The notes under the pieces: generated by a model
Told to the model about the DNA's origin: nothing
Databases searched by the model: none
Seen by the model: the letters and a program-made list of their open reading frames with translations, nothing else
Assembly: GCF_040276065.1 (NCBI RefSeq)
Contig: NZ_JBELOI010000002.1
Coordinates: 372,001 to 436,000, forward strand
Length of the DNA stretch: 64,000 bases
From: Castellaniella sp040276065
Lineage (GTDB): Bacteria > Pseudomonadota > Gammaproteobacteria > Burkholderiales > Burkholderiaceae_B
Reading direction: 5' to 3'
Part shown: piece after piece, positions 43,941 to 52,343 of the stretch
Layout of the letters: each line of letters starts with the position of its first letter
Numbering within the stretch: position 1 is the first letter of the stretch
Translations under genes and position numbers: made by a program

Positions 43941-44579
43941 GTGCTGTCCGAGTATGGCGTCCTGGATCTGTGGACTTACGTGGCGGGCACGGTGTTCATC
44001 ATCGTCCTGCCGGGCCCCAATTCGCTGTTCGTGCTGGCGACGGGCGCGAGCCAGGGCGTGCGCGTCGGCTACCAGGCGGCCCTCGGCATCTTTGTCGGCG
44101 ATTCGATCCTGATGGCGCTGGCGGCGGCCGGCGCGGCCTCGGTGCTGCGTGTACTGCCGATGTTGTTCGTGGCGCTCAAGATCATGGGTGCGCTGTACCT
44201 GTGCTATCTGGGCTTGCGGCTGGTGGCTTCGGCCTGGAAGCCGGCCGCGCCCGATCAGGCGCGGCCGGTCACCGTCGGGCCGGGCAGCCGGTTTCGCAAG
44301 GCCTTGCTGCTGAGCCTGCTCAATCCCAAGGCGATCCTGTTCCTGCTGTCGTTCTTCATGCAGTTCGTCGACCCCTCTTACGCGCATCCGGCGCTGTCCT
44401 TCCTGATCCTGGCGGCGATTCTGCAATGCCTGAGTGTCCTGTACCTGTCGCTGCTGATCTTCGGCGGCGCACGCCTGGCGGCCGCCTTCCGGCGCCGGCC
44501 AGGTGTGGCGCGGCTGGGGAGCGCGGCGACCGGCGGCGTGTTTCTCTGGTTCGCCGGCCGCCTGGCTTTCGAGGCCTGA
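43941..44579 (+). CDS. leuE: LeuE/RhtB family amino-acid exporter
   Basis: The 212-residue inner-membrane protein aligns end to end with E. coli LeuE (starting MLSEYGVLDLWTYVAG) and has the LysE/RhtB signature VLPGPNSLFVLATGASQG and about six helices. It exports leucine-like or other neutral or basic amino acids. Translation starts at GTG 43941 with GGAGG upstream. Directly downstream of ddh, it may export excess lysine or diaminopimelate-related compounds; the true substrate is not known. Confidence 0.85.
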   Translation: MLSEYGVLDLWTYVAGTVFIIVLPGPNSLFVLATGASQGVRVGYQAALGIFVGDSILMALAAAGAASVLRVLPMLFVALKIMGALYLCYLGLRLVASAWKPAAPDQARPVTVGPGSRFRKALLLSLLNPKAILFLLSFFMQFVDPSYAHPALSFLILAAILQCLSVLYLSLLIFGGARLAAAFRRRPGVARLGSAATGGVFLWFAGRLAFEA

Positions 44580-44721
44580 GTCCGTCGTGGCGGGCACGGC
44601 ACATCACGCTACGGTAATATTGCGCATTCCCACGCCATGATGCCTGGCCGCGGAAAACCGGGCACGCGCGCGCGTTGGCCGAGGTTCCGGCGGGCCTTGC
44701 GCGGATTTCCCTTATTCGAAG

Positions 44722-44744
44722 CCTTTAGGGTTTATCCCTTTAGG
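44722..44744 (+). repeat. Direct repeat CCTTTAGG upstream of the nucleoside-importer operon
   Basis: CCTTTAGG occurs at 44722-44729 and 44737-44744, 15 bases apart, in the 237-base gap before the BMP importer operon. A -10-like TAGAAT (44764-44769) follows 19 bases later. The pair may bind a regulator. Nothing else is evident in 44580-44816. Confidence 0.4.
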
Positions 44745-44816
44745 TGTCGCTGCGCTTACTGGGTAGAATTTTTTGCATCTTAGGTGCTTTACGGATGATT
44801 CGACCAGGATGACGCC

Positions 44817-46355
44817 ATGCCGCCCCGCCTCGCCTTAAACAATATCAGCAAGTCCTATCCCACCGTGCGGGCCAACGACCAGGTCAGCTTGGCCGTGCAG
44901 CCGGGCGAGATACACGCTGTGCTGGGCGAAAATGGGGCCGGCAAGTCCACGCTGATGAAGATCATCTACGGCGTGGTGCGCCCGGATTCGGGCACCGTCC
45001 TCTGGGATGGGCAGCCGGTGCAGATCGACAGCCCCGCGCAGGCGCGGGCCCTTGGCCTGGGCATGGTGTTCCAGCATTTCTCCTTGTTCGACACCCTGAC
45101 CGTGGCCGAGAACATCGCGCTGGGGCTGCCGGGCGATACCGACATCCACGCGCTCGAGCAGCGCATCGCGGATACGGTCGAGCAATACGGGATCGAGCTC
45201 GAGCCCACGCGCCACGTGCATACCCTGTCGGTGGGCGAGCGCCAGCGCGTCGAGATCGTGCGTGCGCTGTTGGGCGAGCCCCGCCTGCTGATTCTCGACG
45301 AGCCGACGTCGGTGCTGACCCCGCAGGCTGTGCATCGGCTGTTCGATATTCTGCGGCAACTGGCCAAGGAGGGTTGCAGCATCCTGTACATCAGCCACAA
45401 GCTCGACGAGATTCGCAGCCTCTGCCACACCTGTACGGTCATGCGGGCCGGGCGCGTGACCGGCGAATGCGATCCGCGCCTCGAGACCGAGGCCGGCCTG
45501 TCGCGCCTGATGATCGGAACGGAACTGCCCGCGATCGCGCGCACGCCGCGTGAGGCCGGCGCGCCGGTGCTGCGGGTACAGCGCCTGGATCTGCCGCGCG
45601 CCCATCCCTTCGCCACGCCCCTGCGGGACATCTCGTTCGATCTGTGCAGCGGCGAGATCCTCGGGGTCGCGGGCGTATCGGGCAACGGCCAGCAAGAACT
45701 CATGGCGGCGCTCTCGGGGGAAGACACGCGCGGCAGGGCCGACAGCATCCGCATCGATGACGAGCCGGTTGGCCACCGCTCGGCGGCCTGGCGCCGTGGA
45801 CGCGGGCTGGCTTTCGTGCCCGAGGAACGCCTTGGACGCGGCGCCGTCCCCGAGCTGTCGCTGGCGCGCAATATCCTCTTGTCGCACCAGGGCGAGGCCA
45901 CGGTGCGGCGCGGCTTCGTGCGCGAGGGCGCCGTGCGCGCGCTGGCCGTCGGCATTATCGAACGATTCCGCGTCAAGGCGCCGGGCCCCCAGGCGTTGGC
46001 CGGCAGCCTCTCGGGCGGCAATCTGCAAAAGTACATCGTCGGGCGCGAGGTGGTGCGGCAGCCGCGCCTGTTGTTGGTCGCGCAGCCCACCTGGGGGGTG
46101 GATGTGGGCGCGGCCGCGCAAATCCGCGGCGAGCTCCTCGCCCTACGCGATGCAGGCTGTGCGATCCTGCTGATTTCCGAGGAGCTCGACGAACTCTTCG
46201 AGATTTCCGACCGCCTGATCGTCATCGCCAAGGGGCGCGTGTCGCCCTCGGTGCCGATTGGCGAGGCCCAGCGCGAGCGGATCGGCCAATGGATGAGCGG
46301 GTTGTGGCCCGGCGCCGAGGCCGAGGCGCAGGCGACGGAGGCGGCCCATGCTTGA
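44817..46355 (+). CDS. Nucleoside ABC importer, double ATPase (BMP-type)
   Basis: The 512-residue protein has two ABC domains, as in the sugar/nucleoside importers of the BMP-type (NupA/YufO). Domain 1: GENGAGKST (Walker A), LSVGERQRVEIVRAL, LLILDEPTSVL. Domain 2: GVSGNGQQEL in place of a full Walker A (normal for the class), LSGGNLQKYIVG and the LLVAQPTWGVDVGAA strand. It provides energy for the import of nucleosides together with the two permeases and the binding protein that follow. AGGA precedes the ATG. Confidence 0.92.
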   Translation: MPPRLALNNISKSYPTVRANDQVSLAVQPGEIHAVLGENGAGKSTLMKIIYGVVRPDSGTVLWDGQPVQIDSPAQARALGLGMVFQHFSLFDTLTVAENIALGLPGDTDIHALEQRIADTVEQYGIELEPTRHVHTLSVGERQRVEIVRALLGEPRLLILDEPTSVLTPQAVHRLFDILRQLAKEGCSILYISHKLDEIRSLCHTCTVMRAGRVTGECDPRLETEAGLSRLMIGTELPAIARTPREAGAPVLRVQRLDLPRAHPFATPLRDISFDLCSGEILGVAGVSGNGQQELMAALSGEDTRGRADSIRIDDEPVGHRSAAWRRGRGLAFVPEERLGRGAVPELSLARNILLSHQGEATVRRGFVREGAVRALAVGIIERFRVKAPGPQALAGSLSGGNLQKYIVGREVVRQPRLLLVAQPTWGVDVGAAAQIRGELLALRDAGCAILLISEELDELFEISDRLIVIAKGRVSPSVPIGEAQRERIGQWMSGLWPGAEAEAQATEAAHA

Positions 46356-47433
46356 ACTGGTCCCGCGCGCGCAACCCTCGCGCCTGATGTCCTGGCTGTC
46401 TCCCATCCTGGCCGTGATCCTGACCGCGGCCTGTGGGGTGCTTATGTTCGCCGCCGTCGGCAAATCCCCCATCGAGGGCCTGGCGGTGTTTTTCATCGAA
46501 CCGATCAGCAGCCTGCGGGGCTGGTCCGAGATCGGGGTCAAGGTCGCGCCGCTCTTGCTGGTGTCGGTGGGACTGGCGCTGTGTTTTCGCGCAAATATCT
46601 TCAATATCGGCGCCGAGGGCCAGTTGGTGCTGGGGTCGATCGTCGCGGGTGCCGTCATCCTGTATTTCGACGATGGCTCGGGCGAGGGCGGCGGTGCGTT
46701 CATGATCGCGCTCGCCTTGCTGGCGGGGGCCGTGGGCGGTGCGTTCTGGGCGGCCATCGTGGCCTGGCTGCGCGATCGCTACAACGCCAACGAGATCCTG
46801 GTGTCCCTGATGCTGGTGTACGTGGCGGAGCTGCTGCTCAGCTATCTGGTGCATGGTGTCCTGCGCGATCCGGACGGGTTCGGCTTTCCGCAGTCGCGGC
46901 TGTTCGACGATGGCTTCCTGCTGCCGGCCTGGCCGGGCACGCGGCTGCATCTGGGCGTGCTGCTGGCGTTGGCGGCGGCGTTGCTGGCCTGGCTCCTGTT
47001 GTCGCGCATGTTCGCCGGGTTCCGCCTGACCGTCGGCGGGCTGGCGCCGCTGGCGGCGCGCTATGCGGGTTTTTCTTCGCGCCGCGCCTTGTGGGCCTGC
47101 CTGCTGTGTTCGGGCGCGCTCGCCGGGGTGGCGGGTGCTTGCGAGATCATGGGGCCCATCGGCCAGCTCACCCCCTCGGTGTCGCCGGGCTATGGTTTTG
47201 CCGCCATCATCGTCGCCTTTGTCGGACGCCTGCATCCGCTGGGCGTGGTGTTTTCCAGCTTTGTGATGGCGCTGTTCTACATCGGCGGCGAGCTGTCGCA
47301 GACCCGCCTGGGCATGCCCAGCGCCATCACGGGCATCTTTCAAGGCATTTTGCTGTTTGCGCTGCTGGCGTGCGATGTCCTGATCTACAAACAATTCCGC
47401 TGGAGGTTGAGGCCTGTCGGGAGGACCCACTAG
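46348..47433 (+). CDS. Nucleoside ABC importer permease 1
   Basis: The 361-residue protein is a BPD_transp_2 permease (RbsC/NupB type) with about eight to ten helices. Family marks are FRANIFNIGAEGQLVLG and the coupling region NANEILVSLMLVYVAELL. It overlaps the ATPase gene by eight bases, so translation is coupled, and forms a heterodimer with the next permease. Confidence 0.9.
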   Translation: MLELVPRAQPSRLMSWLSPILAVILTAACGVLMFAAVGKSPIEGLAVFFIEPISSLRGWSEIGVKVAPLLLVSVGLALCFRANIFNIGAEGQLVLGSIVAGAVILYFDDGSGEGGGAFMIALALLAGAVGGAFWAAIVAWLRDRYNANEILVSLMLVYVAELLLSYLVHGVLRDPDGFGFPQSRLFDDGFLLPAWPGTRLHLGVLLALAAALLAWLLLSRMFAGFRLTVGGLAPLAARYAGFSSRRALWACLLCSGALAGVAGACEIMGPIGQLTPSVSPGYGFAAIIVAFVGRLHPLGVVFSSFVMALFYIGGELSQTRLGMPSAITGIFQGILLFALLACDVLIYKQFRWRLRPVGRTH

Positions 47434-47437
47434 AACC

Positions 47438-48355
47438 ATGGATGCGCTAGCCCCCCTGATCGCCGCGTCGATGAACGCGGGGACCCCTCTGATGTTGGCG
47501 GCCCTGGGCCTGCTGGTCAATGAAAAGGCCGGGGTGATCAACCTCGGTTCCGAAGGCATGATGCTGGTTGCGGCGGCGCTGGGGTTCGCGGTGACGGTGC
47601 ATTCCGGCAGCCCGGCGACGGGCTTTCTGGCCGGTGCCGTGGCCGGTGCCCTGCTGGCCGGCGTGTTCGCCTGGCTGACGGTGTGGCTGGGCGCCAATCA
47701 GGTGGCCTGCGGCCTGGCCCTGTCGCTGTTCGGCGTGGGCGCCTCGGCCTACATCGGCATGCCGTATGTCGGCGCGACGATCCAGGCCTCGAACTGGGGC
47801 ATCCCCGGCCTCGAGCACATTCCGTTCCTTGGCCCGGCCGTGTTCCAGCACCACCCGATGGTGTATGGCGCACTCGTCCTGTGCGCCGCGCTGGGCTACT
47901 TCCTCTATCGCACGCGTGCGGGGCTGGTGCTCCGGGCGGTGGGTGAGTCGCCCGAGTCGGCCCATGCCCTGGGCTACAAAGTGCGCCGCATCCGCCTGGC
48001 GGCGCTGCTGTTCGGCGGCGCGTGCTGCGGCCTGGCGGGTGCATTCATGTCGCTGGTCTATACGCCCATGTGGGTCGAGGGCATGGTGGCGGGCCGCGGC
48101 TGGATCGCGCTGGCGCTCACGCCGTTCGCGACCTGGCGCCCGGCCCGCGTCCTGGTGGGCGCCTATCTGTTTGGCGGCATCACCATTCTGACCTTTCACA
48201 TGCAGGCGCTGGGCGTGCCGATCGCCTCGCAACTGCTGTCCATGCTGCCGTATCTCGCGACCATCCTGGTACTGGTGCTCATCTCAAGGAATATCAACTG
48301 GATCCGCATCAACATGCCCGCCTCCCTGGGCAAGAATTTCAACCCCAATTCCTGA
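47438..48355 (+). CDS. Nucleoside ABC importer permease 2
   Basis: The 305-residue protein is the second, shorter BPD_transp_2 permease (NupC/YufQ type). It has GLLVNEKAGVINLGSEGMMLV, the partner of the FNIGAEG motif in permease 1, and ARALGESPESAHALGYKV-like coupling sequence (VGESPESAHALGYKVRRIRL). It starts four bases after permease 1. Confidence 0.9.
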   Translation: MDALAPLIAASMNAGTPLMLAALGLLVNEKAGVINLGSEGMMLVAAALGFAVTVHSGSPATGFLAGAVAGALLAGVFAWLTVWLGANQVACGLALSLFGVGASAYIGMPYVGATIQASNWGIPGLEHIPFLGPAVFQHHPMVYGALVLCAALGYFLYRTRAGLVLRAVGESPESAHALGYKVRRIRLAALLFGGACCGLAGAFMSLVYTPMWVEGMVAGRGWIALALTPFATWRPARVLVGAYLFGGITILTFHMQALGVPIASQLLSMLPYLATILVLVLISRNINWIRINMPASLGKNFNPNS

Positions 48356-48365
48356 AGGAACGATC

Positions 48366-49448
48366 ATGAAGGGAACCATGCTCCGCAAGACGCTCTACGC
48401 TCTCACGGCGGCCTCGGCCGTCGCACTGGCCGCCCCCGCCACCGCCGAACCGCTGAAGGTCGGCTTCGTCTATGTCAGCCCCATCGGCGAGGCTGGCTGG
48501 ACCTGGCAGCAGGACATCGGCCGACGCGAGATGCAGGCCGCGCTAGGCGACAAGGTCAAGACACAATACGTCGAGGACGTCCCCGAGGGGGCGGACGCCG
48601 AACGGGTCATCCGCGACCTTGCCCAGCAGGGCAATCAGCTCATTTTCACGACGTCCTTCGGGTACATGAACCCGACGATCAAAGTCGCCAAGCAGTTCCC
48701 CGACGTCAAGTTCGTGCACTCGACCGGCTATAAGACCGCGTCGAACGTCGCCACCACCAATGCCCGTTTCTATGAGGCGCGCTACGTGGCCGGCATGCTG
48801 GCCGGCAAAGTCACCCAGACCAAGGTCGTGGGCTATGTCGGCGCCTATCCCATCCCCGAGGTGTTGCAAGGCATCAACGCCTTCACGCGCGGCTTGCGCA
48901 GCGTCCAGCCCGATGCCCAGGTGCGCGTCATCATGGTCAACAGCTGGTTCGATCCGGGCAAGGAGCGCGATGCGGCGCTGGCGCTGCTCGACCAGGGGGC
49001 CGACATCGTGACCCATCACACCGACTCCACCGCGACGGTGCAGGCTGCCGAAGAGCGCGGCAAGCACGCGATCGCCTATCACTCCGACATGTCCAAGTTC
49101 GGACCCAAGGCGCAATTGGGCGCCGTCACCCACCATTGGGGGCCGTACTTCACCCAAGAGGTCCAGTCGGTGCTGGACGGCACCTGGAAGTCCAATCAAG
49201 TCTGGGGTGGCTTCAAGGAAGGCATGGTGGCTCTCGAGGGCTTTGGCCCGGACGTCAGCGACGAGGTCAAGGCATTCCTGAAGCAGCAGCAGGACGCCAT
49301 CGCCGCCGGCACGCTGAATCCGTTCGCCGCGCCGATCAAGGACAACGAGGGCAAGGTGCGCCTGGCCGAAGGCGCCTTGGACGACAAGGGTCTGAACGCC
49401 ATGGACTATTACGTCGAGGGCGTGGTCGGCAAGCTCGGCAAGAGCTGA
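48366..49448 (+). CDS. BMP family nucleoside-binding protein
   Basis: The 360-residue periplasmic protein has a signal peptide (ending near ATA-EP) and the BMP/PnrA-type fold, with VGFVYVSPIGEAGWTWQQ at the N terminus. BMP proteins bind purine nucleosides; in this class the WTWQHD-like segment and the GVTVTHHWG-like strand (GAVTHHWGPYF) are often annotated for guanosine/adenosine or thiamine relatives. AAGGA precedes the ATG. It completes the ATPase-permease-permease-binding protein operon. Confidence 0.92.
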   Translation: MKGTMLRKTLYALTAASAVALAAPATAEPLKVGFVYVSPIGEAGWTWQQDIGRREMQAALGDKVKTQYVEDVPEGADAERVIRDLAQQGNQLIFTTSFGYMNPTIKVAKQFPDVKFVHSTGYKTASNVATTNARFYEARYVAGMLAGKVTQTKVVGYVGAYPIPEVLQGINAFTRGLRSVQPDAQVRVIMVNSWFDPGKERDAALALLDQGADIVTHHTDSTATVQAAEERGKHAIAYHSDMSKFGPKAQLGAVTHHWGPYFTQEVQSVLDGTWKSNQVWGGFKEGMVALEGFGPDVSDEVKAFLKQQQDAIAAGTLNPFAAPIKDNEGKVRLAEGALDDKGLNAMDYYVEGVVGKLGKS

Positions 49449-49506
49449 GCCCTTGCCGGTACGCGTCGCGTGAAACAAGGGGCGCCGCGGGGATAGTACA
49501 CTGGCG

Positions 49507-49557
49507 ACCGGGGGCGATGCCGCCCCCGGTGGGGCGAAGGCCGTCGCGCGCCTTCGC
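49507..49557 (+). other. Two hairpins downstream of the BMP gene
   Basis: A perfect 10 bp stem (ACCGGGGGCG at 49507-49516, CGCCCCCGGT at 49521-49530) is followed by a 7 bp stem (GCGAAGG 49534-49540, CCTTCGC 49551-49557). Neither has a T-run. They may stabilise the operon 3' end or aid Rho-dependent termination. Confidence 0.4.
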
Positions 49558-49615
49558 AGGGGCCAGTTACCATGCCTGGCCAAGCATGGAAAAACATGTT
49601 TTTGGTGAGTATCGG

Positions 49616-50125
49616 ATGAAACCCTTATTTTCACGTATCCTCGGCGCCGCGGCCGCATCGGCGCTTTTTTGGGCCGGGCCGGCGGCCTGGGCCCATGGCC
49701 ACGGCGGTGGGCATGCCGCGATGAGTTCCGCGGCGGGCCTGCCGGCCTCGTCGACGGTCAGCGCGCGGGATTGCTGGATCCGGCAGCTGCCCCCACCCGC
49801 CCCGTCGGGCGGATTCCTGCTCGTGCACAACGGCGGCGATCAGCCGACGGTCCTCAAGGGCGTGTCCTCGCCGGACTACGGCATGGTCATGTTGCACCAG
49901 ACCACTGAGGAAAACGGCCTGAGCAAGATGTCCATGGTCCATGAGGTCTCGATCCCGGCGGGCCAGAACCTCGCCCTCGAGCCCGGCAGTTATCACATCA
50001 TGCTCGAGCAGCCCAGAGAGGGCCTCAAGGTCGGTGACCACGTGCGCGTGGATTTTGCCCTCGGCAACGGCGAGGGCTTCAGCGCGACCTGCGAGGTCAA
50101 ACCCGCCAAGGCCATGAGCCACTGA
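49616..50125 (+). CDS. PCu(A)C-type periplasmic copper chaperone
   Basis: The 169-residue protein has a signal peptide (to about residue 26), a short His-rich start of the mature chain (HGHGGGH) and a PCu(A)C domain. The copper motif H-x10-M-x21-H-x-M is exact: H94, M105, H127, M129. It delivers Cu(I) to the cytochrome oxidase CuA site in other bacteria. The His-rich start may bind Cu(II). No cox or senC gene is nearby. An ATG at 49586 in frame would extend the N terminus by ten residues; the shorter one gives a normal signal peptide. Confidence 0.87.
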   Translation: MKPLFSRILGAAAASALFWAGPAAWAHGHGGGHAAMSSAAGLPASSTVSARDCWIRQLPPPAPSGGFLLVHNGGDQPTVLKGVSSPDYGMVMLHQTTEENGLSKMSMVHEVSIPAGQNLALEPGSYHIMLEQPREGLKVGDHVRVDFALGNGEGFSATCEVKPAKAMSH

Positions 50126-50131
50126 CGGCGT

Positions 50132-50944
50132 TCAGGCACCGTCCCCGAGGAACGCCAGGCATGCGCGATTGAAGGCGCGTGGATTGGCGAGATTCATGCC
50201 GTGCGCGGCCAGGCGGATCACCTCCCGCCGCGCGCGCGGCAGGACGGCCTGTAACTGGTCCTGCCGCGCGGCATAGCGGGCCGGGCTGTCGGCGCCGCCC
50301 AGCAGCAGGACGGGGCACTCGATGCGGCCGATATCCTCGAGGTGCTCCGGTCGGTTCGCCTCGAGGACCTGAGAGCGCAGGGTCGCCGCGTTGTCGCGCA
50401 CCATCTGCTTGAACCAACCCACCATCTTGCGCCAGGTCCCGGCGCCGTTGACCGTGTCGATGAATTGCTCCGCCGCCGCATCGGTCTCCCCCTGCGCCAG
50501 CAGGTCGACCGCAGGCAGGTAAAAGGGCTCCACGGGTGCCTCGTGAGTGAACCGGAAGCCCGGGTCGGCAAGCGTCAGGGTTTTGCAGCGTTCCGGCGCC
50601 CGCAGCGCGAATTCCAGGGCGATCTGCGCCCCGCGAGAATGGCCCAGCACGTGCACCGGTCGGCCGTCCCCCAGTGCGTCCGTCAGGGCGATCATGTCCT
50701 CGACATGCGTGGCGATTCGATAGCCGGGGTCGGGATGCGTTCCGGCCCGCGGCCAGCATCCGCGCAGGCTCGCCGCCACCACGCGATACGATGCGCTCAG
50801 TTGCGGAATCTGCCAGCGCCAGTAGCGGTAGTCGCACAGCGATCCGTGGATCAGCAGGACGATGTCTCCCGCGCCCGCCTCGGTGTAGGCAATCGGGTGG
50901 GACCGCTCGAGCGTGGCCTGCGGGAGCTCGGGGGCGCCAGCCAT
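50132..50944 (-). CDS. Alpha/beta hydrolase
   Basis: The 270-residue cytoplasmic protein has the alpha/beta-hydrolase triad: oxyanion HG in LLIHGSLCDYRYW, nucleophile Ser in GHSRGAQ, Asp near GGADSP and His in RLAAHGMNL. Its ATG shares one base with the cpoB stop (TAATG), so it is translationally coupled to the Tol-Pal operon. The substrate is unknown. Its placement suggests a role in envelope lipid or ester chemistry, but that is inference. Confidence 0.85.
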   Translation of the reverse strand: MAGAPELPQATLERSHPIAYTEAGAGDIVLLIHGSLCDYRYWRWQIPQLSASYRVVAASLRGCWPRAGTHPDPGYRIATHVEDMIALTDALGDGRPVHVLGHSRGAQIALEFALRAPERCKTLTLADPGFRFTHEAPVEPFYLPAVDLLAQGETDAAAEQFIDTVNGAGTWRKMVGWFKQMVRDNAATLRSQVLEANRPEHLEDIGRIECPVLLLGGADSPARYAARQDQLQAVLPRARREVIRLAAHGMNLANPRAFNRACLAFLGDGA

Positions 50945-51633
50945 TACAGCAGCTTCAGGCGGCTTTTCGCGGTTTCGGCCGCTGAGGCCTGGGGATAGTC
51001 CTTGATGATGCGCTGCAGGCTGGCCTTGGCGCCGGCCATGTCGTTGAGCTCGATCTGGCTGGCGGCCGCGACCAGGAGCGCGTCCGGCGACCGTGGATCC
51101 TGCGGCTTGTCCTTGACCAGATCCTGCATGGTCTTGACCGATCCCTTGAAGTCGCGCGTCGCGTACTGGCTGCTGCCGAGGTAGAAGCGTGCGTCGCCCG
51201 CCAGATCGCTGTCGGGGTAGGCTTGTGTGAAGGACGCAAAGGCGCCCGCGGCCTCTTTGTATTTGCCGCTACGATACTGGTCGGCCGCCGCCTGGTAGGC
51301 GGCCTGTTCTTGAGGGTCGGCGGCCTGGCGGTCCTGTGGCGCATTCTCGGGTTGGTCCCCAGAGGGCGGACGGCGCGTCAATTGCTCGATCTGGCCACGC
51401 ATGGACGCCACCTCGTGGCGCAGCATGTCGATCTGGTCCGCCAACTGCAGCCTGGCCTGCTGGTTTTGTTCGTTGATCTGCTTGATCTGTGTCCGAAGGT
51501 CGAGGATGGCGCGCCGGGCCTCGTCGTCGGAAAATGCATGCGCGGGCGCCGCGGCCAGTGCCAGCACGGCGATCAGGCCGGCGGTGAGGGTGGTGCCCAT
51601 GCGGAATATGAATGCTTGCATATCGAGTTCCAT
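50944..51633 (-). CDS. cpoB: Cell division coordinator CpoB (YbgF)
   Basis: CpoB is periplasmic and links Tol-Pal constriction with peptidoglycan synthesis by PBP1B. The 229-residue protein has a signal peptide (to about AHA-FS), a trimerising coiled coil (LRTQIKQINEQNQQARLQLA...), a Pro/Gln-rich linker and C-terminal TPR repeats (YQAAADQYRSGKYKEAAGAF..., ARFYLGSSQYATRDFKGSV...). GGAGG precedes the ATG at 51633; an ATG at 51621 is a possible alternative. Last Tol gene before the hydrolase. Confidence 0.92.
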   Translation of the reverse strand: MELDMQAFIFRMGTTLTAGLIAVLALAAAPAHAFSDDEARRAILDLRTQIKQINEQNQQARLQLADQIDMLRHEVASMRGQIEQLTRRPPSGDQPENAPQDRQAADPQEQAAYQAAADQYRSGKYKEAAGAFASFTQAYPDSDLAGDARFYLGSSQYATRDFKGSVKTMQDLVKDKPQDPRSPDALLVAAASQIELNDMAGAKASLQRIIKDYPQASAAETAKSRLKLL

Positions 51634-51668
51634 CCAAAAAGACCTCCATGCCGCGCTTTTGCCTTGCT

Positions 51669-51730
51669 GCCCCCTGGCGGCGAATCAAGCCCACGCGCTG
51701 TGCCTTCGGCGTGTTGCCCCTCAAGGGGGC
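51669..51730. repeat. Possible dispersed intergenic hairpin element
   Basis: GCCCCC (51669-51674) pairs with GGGGGC at 51725-51730, and an inner CACGC/GCGTG pair (51692-51696, 51709-51713) makes a branched hairpin of about 62 bases between pal and cpoB. It resembles REP-like elements of betaproteobacterial genomes; only one copy is in the window. Confidence 0.3.
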
Positions 51731-51765
51731 CTCATTTTACCTTGGGGCGGCCCGGCGGCAAATGA

Positions 51766-51794
51766 AACGCCGCGGCGGGAACCGCCACGGCGTT
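51766..51794 (-). other. Strong hairpin downstream of pal
   Basis: A 13 bp stem with one C-A mismatch (51766-51778 and 51782-51794, loop GAA) lies 19 bases past the pal stop. The minus-strand sequence after it has only a short T-run (TCATTTG), so partial termination or 3' protection of the abundant pal message is likely. Confidence 0.5.
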
Positions 51795-51812
51795 GCTGCG
51801 GCAAGGCCGGAA

Positions 51813-52307
51813 TCAGCGCTGGTAGGTGATGTCAGCGCGGCGGTTCTCGGCGTAGTCGGCTTCGGTGTTGCCCAGCGCCTTGGGGCGCTCTTTGCCGAAG
51901 CTGATGGCTTCGATCTGGTTGGCGTTGACGCCCAGCAGGGTCATCATGCGTGCCACGGCGTCCGAACGGCGTTGGCCGAGAGCCAGATTGTATTCGGTGC
52001 CGCCGCGGGCGTCAGCATTGCCTTCGACGCGCACCTTTTGGCTCTGGTGGCTGGTCAGGTAGTTGGAGTGCATCTCGACCACGCTGCGGTACTGCTCGGG
52101 GATGGCATAGCTGTCGAACTCAAAGTAGACCGAGCGTTGTTGCGCTAGGGGACTTTGCGGATTGAACGGATCCATGATTTGTCCCGTGGACGCAGAATCC
52201 GAGCCTGCGCCTCCGGCGCCGGACTGGTCCAGCGGTACGGAGCTGCAAGCCGCCAGAGAGGCGGCGAAAGCGGCTATTGTCAGGGTCCTGGTGATGCGCG
52301 AGCTCAT
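51813..52307 (-). CDS. pal: Peptidoglycan-associated lipoprotein Pal
   Basis: Pal anchors the outer membrane to peptidoglycan and binds TolB. The 164-residue protein has a lipoprotein signal with lipobox LAAC (SLAACSSVP), a short linker, and the OmpA-like domain with NADARGGTEYNLALGQRRSDAV for meso-DAP binding. AAAGGA precedes the ATG. It follows tolB by 36 bases. Confidence 0.97.
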   Translation of the reverse strand: MSSRITRTLTIAAFAASLAACSSVPLDQSGAGGAGSDSASTGQIMDPFNPQSPLAQQRSVYFEFDSYAIPEQYRSVVEMHSNYLTSHQSQKVRVEGNADARGGTEYNLALGQRRSDAVARMMTLLGVNANQIEAISFGKERPKALGNTEADYAENRRADITYQR

Positions 52308-52343
52308 TTAATTTCCTTTCAAAAAGAGTCACACGAAAATCGG

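Noticed and set aside
44580..44816. Purine riboswitch upstream of the nucleoside importer
   Set aside because: No sequence resembling the conserved three-way-junction aptamer was found; only direct repeats and a -10-like element are visible.
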